A stretch of 64,000 nt of DNA, from assembly GCA_937877715.1 (NCBI GenBank), contig CALEHW010000014.1:39574-103573 (forward strand), in the 5' to 3' direction. Below the pieces are notes generated by a model, which was not told the origin of the DNA, made no database searches, and was given only the letters and a program-made list of their open reading frames with translations. Position numbers and translations under genes: made by a program. Below, piece by piece: positions 58,201-64,000 of this stretch. The stretch is from an uncultured Methylophaga sp. (lineage in GTDB: Bacteria > Pseudomonadota > Gammaproteobacteria > GCF-002020875). Positions within the stretch are counted from its first letter, which is position 1; every line of letters starts with the position of its first letter.

Positions 58201-59121
58201 ATGTCGATGGATGATCGTGATGGCGTGATCTGGATGGATGGTGAAATGGTGGATTGGCGTGACGCCAAAGTTCATGTTCTTACCCATACACTGCACTACG
58301 GAATGGGTGTGTTTGAGGGAGTTCGTGCCTACAAAACTGCTGATGGACCGGCAATTTTTCGGCTTAAAGAGCATACAGATCGTCTTTTCCGTTCTGCCCA
58401 TATCATGGATATGGAGATCCCCTGTACCCCAGAACAGATTAATGAGGCAACCAAGGCGGCGGTTCGAGAGAATGGGCTGGAGAGTGGCTATATTCGCCCC
58501 ATGTGTTTCTACGGCTCTGAGGGGATGGGGCTTCGTGCCGATAACCTGAAAGTCCATACCATGATTGCAGCATGGGAGTGGGGCGCATATCTGGGTGAGG
58601 AGAACATGGAGAAGGGGATTCGCATCAAAACATCCTCATTCACCCGTCACCATGTAAATATCACCATGTGCAAGGCCAAGGCTAACGGTCACTATATCAA
58701 CTCAATGCTGGCTCTGAGTGAGGCGCAGAAGGATGGGTATGATGAGGCGCTGTTACTGGATGTGGATGGTTTTGTTGCAGAGGGGAGTGGAGAGAACATC
58801 TTTATTGTCCGTAACGGGGTTATCTATACCCCAGAGCTGACCTCGGCACTGGATGGGATCACCCGCCAGGTATTGATGGAGCTGGCTGGCAAGATCGGGG
58901 CGGAGGTGCGTGAAAAACGTATTACCCGTGATGAGGTTTACACTGCTGATGAGGCCTTCTTCACCGGGACCGCTGCAGAGGTGACCCCGATCCGTGAGCT
59001 CGATAATCGGGCCATCGGGGCAGGCTCGCGTGGCCCCATTACAGAACAGCTACAGACCATGTACTTTGATTTGGTCCATGGGCGGCTGGATGGATATGAG
59101 GATTGGCTTGATTATATCTAG
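58201..59121 (+). CDS. ilvE: Branched-chain amino acid aminotransferase
   Basis: Start at 58201; WMDGEMVDWRDAKVHVLTHTLHYGMGVFEGVRAY, GYDEALLLDVDGFVAEGSGENIFIV. Confidence 0.95.
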   Translation: MSMDDRDGVIWMDGEMVDWRDAKVHVLTHTLHYGMGVFEGVRAYKTADGPAIFRLKEHTDRLFRSAHIMDMEIPCTPEQINEATKAAVRENGLESGYIRPMCFYGSEGMGLRADNLKVHTMIAAWEWGAYLGEENMEKGIRIKTSSFTRHHVNITMCKAKANGHYINSMLALSEAQKDGYDEALLLDVDGFVAEGSGENIFIVRNGVIYTPELTSALDGITRQVLMELAGKIGAEVREKRITRDEVYTADEAFFTGTAAEVTPIRELDNRAIGAGSRGPITEQLQTMYFDLVHGRLDGYEDWLDYI

Positions 59122-59195
59122 GTGCTTAACCTTATAGGTTGCACATATCCCAATGTATATCACGCAGCGTGTCTATAAGGGGTTTTAGATGCTCT

Positions 59196-60929
59196 TTAGT
59201 TGTCCTGAAATTGCGTGTTGTAAAGGTGGGTATAGAGGCCATTATTCTGGTAGAGGAGATCATGAGGCCCCTCCTCCATTATTCTGCCATCCTTCATCAC
59301 AATAATACGGTCTGCATTGGAAATTGTTGAAAGGCGGTGTGCAATTATTATTGTCGTGCGGTCTTTAATGAGTGTGTCCAGTGCTGCCTGAATCTCCTTC
59401 TCGGAATGGCTATCCAGAGCTGATGTCGCCTCATCAAGAATCAGTATGGGTGCATCTTTCAGGAGGGCCCTTGCAATTGCCAGACGTTGGCGCTGACCAC
59501 CAGAGAGGCGAGCACCTTTCTCCCCAATTACAGTATCAAATCCATTAGGCAGCTTCTCTATAAAACCGAGGGCATGAGCCTGTTCTGCTGCGTTACGGAC
59601 CTGCTCTATGGATGAGTTGGAGAGACTTCCATAAGCGATATTCGCTGATATGGTGTCATTGAACAGGGTAATGTCCTGGCTCACCAGAGAGATCTGGTCA
59701 CGCAGTCTCCTGAGCGGCAGCTCCTGAACATTTACCCCATTAATGAGTACACTGCCGTTATCTGGTTGGTAGAAGAGGGGCAATATGTTGGCAAGGGTGG
59801 TCTTGCCGCTGCCAGAGTGTCCCACTAGTGCAATGGTCTCATTCGGGGCAATAGTCAGCTGGATATCTCTCAGGGTTGCAGACTCATTCCCGGGATAGGT
59901 TAGTGATATGTTATTGAATTTAATTTCGTCGATTTTTTCCAGATAGAGGTTGTTGTCCGGATCAATCTCCGGTTGTTGATCGATCAGATGAAAGACGCTC
60001 TCGGATGCAGCCAGGCCACGTTGCAGAATTTCATTAACCCCTGTCAGCCTCTTTATTGGTGATATCAACATCGCCATTGCACCAAAAAATGATATGAACT
60101 CTCCGGCGGTAATCTCATTATTTGAGGATTGAATGGAAGCGATATAGACGATTCCGGCAAGTGCCGATACGGTAACAAGTTGTACGATGGGGCTGTTTAT
60201 TGCCGATGTTATGATGGTTTTCATTGTAACGAGCCGAACCTTGTTGGCCGCATGCTGAAAACGATCCTGTTCATAATCTGTGCCGTCAAAAATCTTGACT
60301 ACTCGTTGCCCCAGAATGCCCTCCTCCAAAATTTGGGTGATTTTGCCCATATGGTTCTGTAGTTCATGGTTCAGCCTGCGTAGTCGTGCACTGATAGATC
60401 GTACTATCAGAATGATAATTGGTACTGTGAAAAACATTATCAGGGAGAGCTTCCAGTCTATATAGAGCATCCATGCCAGAAGTCCGAAAATTGCCAATGA
60501 ATCCTTAATCATAATAATCAGCGCATCTGTGGATGCCCCCGCGACCTGATTAACGTCAAATGTCAATTTTGAGATGATGGTACCGGTAGGGTGTCTATCG
60601 TAGTAGGTGCTTGGGAGTGATAGCAGATTCCTGAACATATTGGATCGGAGGTCCATTATCACTTTTGTGGAGACCCAGTTGATGGCAACGGTACTTATAA
60701 AATTTGCAACACCACGTACAATATAGAGTAATATCAAGAGGATAGGAACAAGTCTGATCATAACTTCATCTTTTGCAATAAAGCTTCCATCAAGCATAGG
60801 TTTCATCAATGCTGGCAGTGCCGGCTCGGTTGCAGCAAATATGACCATACCAATGATTGCAATAAGGAAGCGCCCCTTATAGGGTTTGACGTGCTTTAGT
60901 AGGCGCAGATATAGGTTCTTACTGTTCAT
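59196..60929 (-). CDS. msbA: Lipid A export ATP-binding/permease protein MsbA
   Basis: 577 aa ABC exporter; VGHSGSGKTTLANILPLFYQ, RLSGGQRQRLAIARALLKDAPILILDEATSALDS; next to lpxL. Confidence 0.93.
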   Translation of the reverse strand: MNSKNLYLRLLKHVKPYKGRFLIAIIGMVIFAATEPALPALMKPMLDGSFIAKDEVMIRLVPILLILLYIVRGVANFISTVAINWVSTKVIMDLRSNMFRNLLSLPSTYYDRHPTGTIISKLTFDVNQVAGASTDALIIMIKDSLAIFGLLAWMLYIDWKLSLIMFFTVPIIILIVRSISARLRRLNHELQNHMGKITQILEEGILGQRVVKIFDGTDYEQDRFQHAANKVRLVTMKTIITSAINSPIVQLVTVSALAGIVYIASIQSSNNEITAGEFISFFGAMAMLISPIKRLTGVNEILQRGLAASESVFHLIDQQPEIDPDNNLYLEKIDEIKFNNISLTYPGNESATLRDIQLTIAPNETIALVGHSGSGKTTLANILPLFYQPDNGSVLINGVNVQELPLRRLRDQISLVSQDITLFNDTISANIAYGSLSNSSIEQVRNAAEQAHALGFIEKLPNGFDTVIGEKGARLSGGQRQRLAIARALLKDAPILILDEATSALDSHSEKEIQAALDTLIKDRTTIIIAHRLSTISNADRIIVMKDGRIMEEGPHDLLYQNNGLYTHLYNTQFQDN

Positions 60930-61834
60930 AATGGTAGATCACTATAAAATTGTGGATAGCCTTCTGGCTGGCTCTTGAAGCGCCTGTGAATCCATAAATA
61001 TTGCTCGGGTGCCTTGCGTATCTGCTGTTCAAAGTGGTCCATGATTTGTTGGGTATCTGCTTGAAGATCATCTCCCGGGAAATTTTTCAGGGGAGGGTGA
61101 ATTACCAATTTGTATTTTCCTTCGGTTTCGAGACGATAGGTTGAAAACGGGATCACTGCAGCGCCGCTAGCTTTGGCAAGTTTTGAGGTTGCTGTTGTCG
61201 ATGAGCACTTAATGTTGAAGAAATCAACAAACAGGCTATTTTTCCCAGAGGAATCCTGATCCATTGCGTACCAGATAATCTGATTATTTTTTAGGATCTT
61301 CAGCATTCCCCGTAGATCAGTACGTTTAATAAGGCTTTTCAGAAAGGTAAGTCGCCCATTTACCATTGCCTGATTAAAGGTCTCACTGTTTTGTGGTTTA
61401 TACATGGCATGGAGAGGCTTGAACAGGGAAAACAGTTTTCCACCGATCTCCAGGGTTGTGAAGTGTGCAGAGAGCAAAATTATCCCATTACCACTATCTA
61501 GAGCATTATCAATATGCTCCATTCCCTCAATAGCTACACTCTGTCGAAGTTCTTCCTCATCCCCCCACCATGCATGGGTCATTTCAATAAGACCAATGCC
61601 CAGTGAGCGAAAGTTCTTTCTAACAAGTATCTCCTGTTCACTCTTGTCAAGTTCTGGAAAGGCGTTGGCAATATTGGTTCTTGCAGACATTCTCCACCTC
61701 TTGCTAATTTGAAAAATGATGTTACCAATGGCGCTGCCAATATGGAGTTGAAGGCGGTTTGGAAAGTGTATGGTTGTTCTTAGAAGAGCAAACCCAAGAC
61801 CGGTCATAAGGTGGGATGGAGCAGAGATTTTCAT
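60926..61834 (-). CDS. lpxL: Lipid A biosynthesis acyltransferase (LpxL/HtrB family)
   Basis: 302 aa; LLSAHFTTLEIGGKLF, HxxxxD-type motif, PEQYLWIHRRFKSQPEGYPQFY. Confidence 0.92.
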   Translation of the reverse strand: MKISAPSHLMTGLGFALLRTTIHFPNRLQLHIGSAIGNIIFQISKRWRMSARTNIANAFPELDKSEQEILVRKNFRSLGIGLIEMTHAWWGDEEELRQSVAIEGMEHIDNALDSGNGIILLSAHFTTLEIGGKLFSLFKPLHAMYKPQNSETFNQAMVNGRLTFLKSLIKRTDLRGMLKILKNNQIIWYAMDQDSSGKNSLFVDFFNIKCSSTTATSKLAKASGAAVIPFSTYRLETEGKYKLVIHPPLKNFPGDDLQADTQQIMDHFEQQIRKAPEQYLWIHRRFKSQPEGYPQFYSDLPL

Positions 61835-61848
61835 ATATAATTCTGCTC

Positions 61849-62412
61849 ATGTCGTTTCTTGATACAGTTCGTGAACATTCCGAAATTATTGCACAACTTC
61901 AGCAACATGAGGATGTAATTCTTGAGTGCAGTCAGAGAATCTGCAGCTGCCTATTGCATGGGGGCAAGGTGCTGTTGATGGGGAATGGGGGCAGTGCCGC
62001 CGATGCACAGCATATTGCTGCAGAGATGGTTGTTCGTTATCAGACTAGTAGACGTGCTCTTCCCGCAATTGCATTAACAACAGACAGCTCGATCCTGACC
62101 GCATGCAGTAATGATTTTGGTTATGAATCGCTATTTCGTCGCCAGATTGAGGCACTGGCAACACCCGATGATCTCGTCATCGGAATCTCAACATCCGGCG
62201 AGAGCAAGAATGTTGTCGAGGGGCTACGTGCAGCCAGAGAGCAGGAGGTAAAGACCATCGTATTAACGGGAAGCAATGGAGGCAGTGTTTCGGATCTTGC
62301 AGACCACACGGTTGCTGTACCCTCAGAGATTACTGCACGAATCCAGGAGGCACATATCCTAATAGGCCATTTCTGGTGTCGGCAGATTGATGAGGCATTT
62401 TCCAGTAGCTGA
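61849..62412 (+). CDS. gmhA: Phosphoheptose isomerase
   Basis: Start at 61849; [62 protein letters not shown]. Confidence 0.95.
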   Translation: MSFLDTVREHSEIIAQLQQHEDVILECSQRICSCLLHGGKVLLMGNGGSAADAQHIAAEMVVRYQTSRRALPAIALTTDSSILTACSNDFGYESLFRRQIEALATPDDLVIGISTSGESKNVVEGLRAAREQEVKTIVLTGSNGGSVSDLADHTVAVPSEITARIQEAHILIGHFWCRQIDEAFSSS

Positions 62413-63839
62413 TGAAATATTCACTGCCTGATTTTTCCTCATCATCTACCCTTGTTGTTGGAGATCTGATGCTGGATCGCTACTGGTCTGGTGGGGCGGA
62501 GCGGATCTCCCCGGAGGCACCGGTGCCGGTAGTACATATCAACGATATTGAGGAGCGTCCTGGCGGTGCCGGGAACGTGGCGCTCAATATTGCCGCATTG
62601 GGGGGGGGGTCATCGTTGATTGGTGTTATTGGTGGCGATGAGGAGGGTAGTAGCCTAAAAAATCTTCTTGCCAATAAAAATGTTAATTGCGATTTCCAGC
62701 AGGAGATTGGGATTCGTACATCTACTAAGCTCAGGGTCATGAGCCGTCATCAGCAATTGATTCGCCTCGATTTTGAGGAAGATATCGAAGAGGTCTCTCT
62801 GCAGCCTCTGCTGGATAAATTCCAGGAGCAACTGCAGGGGTGTGGTGCAGTCATCCTCTCCGATTATGGGAAGGGTGTATTGATGGATCCCCAGCAGCTG
62901 ATTCAGATGGCGCGTGCCGCAAAGAGACCATTGCTGGTAGACCCCAAGGGGAGTGATTTCTCAAAATATCGGGGGGCAACCATAATGACCCCAAACCTCT
63001 CTGAATTTGAGGCTGTAGTGGGGAAGTGCAGTAACAGTGCAGAGCTTGTAGAGAGGGGAGAGGAGCTTCGCAGAGAGCTGGATATGGAGGCACTGCTGGT
63101 AACACGGGGTGAGGAGGGAATGACCCTGCTGCTGGAGGGGGTGGCACCATTTCATCTCCCAACCCACGCACGTGAAGTCTATGACGTAACAGGTGCAGGG
63201 GATACCGTAATTGCCACCCTGGCTGCTGCCTTAGCCTCCGGTGCATCATGGATAGATGCAGTTGCAACTGCCAATCTGGCGGCAGGTATTGTTGTCGGCA
63301 AATTGGGTACCGCAACTACGACTGTTGCGGAGCTGCATCATGCAATCCATGATCCTGAGGACGCAGGTTTTGGTGTGCTGAGTGAGGATGAGTTACAGCA
63401 GGCCATTGAGCAGGCACATGCTCGTGGAGAGCGGGTCATCATGACCAACGGTTGCTTTGATCTGCTCCATACAGGACATGTCAGCTACCTTGCAGAGGCA
63501 AGAAGGCTGGGGGACCGATTGGTGGTTGCAGTCAACTCGGATGAGTCAGTTCGACAGCTCAAAGGTGAGAGCAGACCAATCAATGGTCTTGAACAGCGCA
63601 TGATCTTGCTGGCTGCCCTGGAGAGTGTCGACTGGGTGGTTCCCTTTAGTGAAGAGACCCCGGAACGACTCTACTGCGGGGTATTGCCGGATGTGATTGT
63701 AAAGGGTGGGGATTATCAGCCAGATGAGGTGGCCGGCGGTGAGTGCGTGATTGCAAATGGTGGGTCGGTTGAGATTCTTCAATTTGTTGAAGGGCATTCA
63801 ACCACCTCAATAATCGAGAAAATGAAGGGAAAGCAGTAG
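62412..63839 (+). CDS. hldE: Bifunctional heptose-7-phosphate kinase/heptose 1-phosphate adenylyltransferase
   Basis: 475 aa; [71 protein letters not shown]. Confidence 0.97.
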   Translation: MKYSLPDFSSSSTLVVGDLMLDRYWSGGAERISPEAPVPVVHINDIEERPGGAGNVALNIAALGGGSSLIGVIGGDEEGSSLKNLLANKNVNCDFQQEIGIRTSTKLRVMSRHQQLIRLDFEEDIEEVSLQPLLDKFQEQLQGCGAVILSDYGKGVLMDPQQLIQMARAAKRPLLVDPKGSDFSKYRGATIMTPNLSEFEAVVGKCSNSAELVERGEELRRELDMEALLVTRGEEGMTLLLEGVAPFHLPTHAREVYDVTGAGDTVIATLAAALASGASWIDAVATANLAAGIVVGKLGTATTTVAELHHAIHDPEDAGFGVLSEDELQQAIEQAHARGERVIMTNGCFDLLHTGHVSYLAEARRLGDRLVVAVNSDESVRQLKGESRPINGLEQRMILLAALESVDWVVPFSEETPERLYCGVLPDVIVKGGDYQPDEVAGGECVIANGGSVEILQFVEGHSTTSIIEKMKGKQ

Positions 63840-64000
63840 ATGATCATTGTAACGGGCGGCGCAGGTTTTATTGGCAGCAATATAGTCAAGGCACTCAACG
63901 AACGGGGTGAGACCGATATACTGGTGGTTGATAATCTTACCAATGGCCACAAGATGCGTAATCTGGCTGATCTTGATATTGCTGACTATATGGATCGTCT
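63840..64000 (+). CDS. hldD: ADP-L-glycero-D-manno-heptose-6-epimerase, N-terminal part (runs off window)
   Basis: [54 protein letters not shown] directly after hldE. Confidence 0.93.
   Translation, partial: MIIVTGGAGFIGSNIVKALNERGETDILVVDNLTNGHKMRNLADLDIADYMDR

Overview
This 64 kb window is a dense chromosomal segment from a gammaproteobacterium, probably a sulfur-oxidiser-like lineage; the taxonomy is inferred from gene content only. From left to right it contains: an RND efflux pump (MFP + permease, permease truncated by the window edge); a complete [NiFe]-hydrogenase locus, with hypA-B-C-D-(small membrane ORF)-E-hypX-hypF on the minus strand and hupE-like/hydBGDA-like/maturation protease on the plus strand (group 3b, sulfhydrogenase-type architecture); dgt/aroB/aroK/pilQ; tsaC and several small regulators; a 3.3 kb putative integrated island bounded by a 22-bp direct repeat of the tRNA-Ile2(CAT) 3' end, carrying a HAF-repeat autotransporter and an Arc-like repressor; the rpsU-gatB/yqeY-dnaG-rpoD operon; a putative periplasmic ATP-dependent DNA ligase next to a ComEA-like protein; tsaD, plsY, folB, folK, pteridine reductase, uppP; a ParD/ParE-type toxin-antitoxin pair; cca, rpoH, ftsY; a seven-CxxCH putative lipoprotein; an M16 peptidase pair; rsmD, coaD, ferredoxin, mutM, hyuA-like, rpmG/rpmB, ilvE; and the lipid A/heptose genes msbA, lpxL, gmhA, hldE, hldD. 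The strongest non-routine observations are: (1) the tRNA-Ile2-bounded mini-island without a recognisable integrase, with GTGTCA/TGACAC half-sites around its repressor gene; (2) a perfect CIRCE operator overlapping the -35 of a sigma70-like promoter in front of rpoH; (3) hypX plus a translationally overlapping unknown membrane protein inside the hyp operon of a group 3b-like hydrogenase; (4) an unusual cytochrome-like lipoprotein; (5) ligE-like + comEA-like adjacency; (6) a palindrome overlapping the promoter of the efflux operon. All assignments come from reading the sequence; no database search was run.
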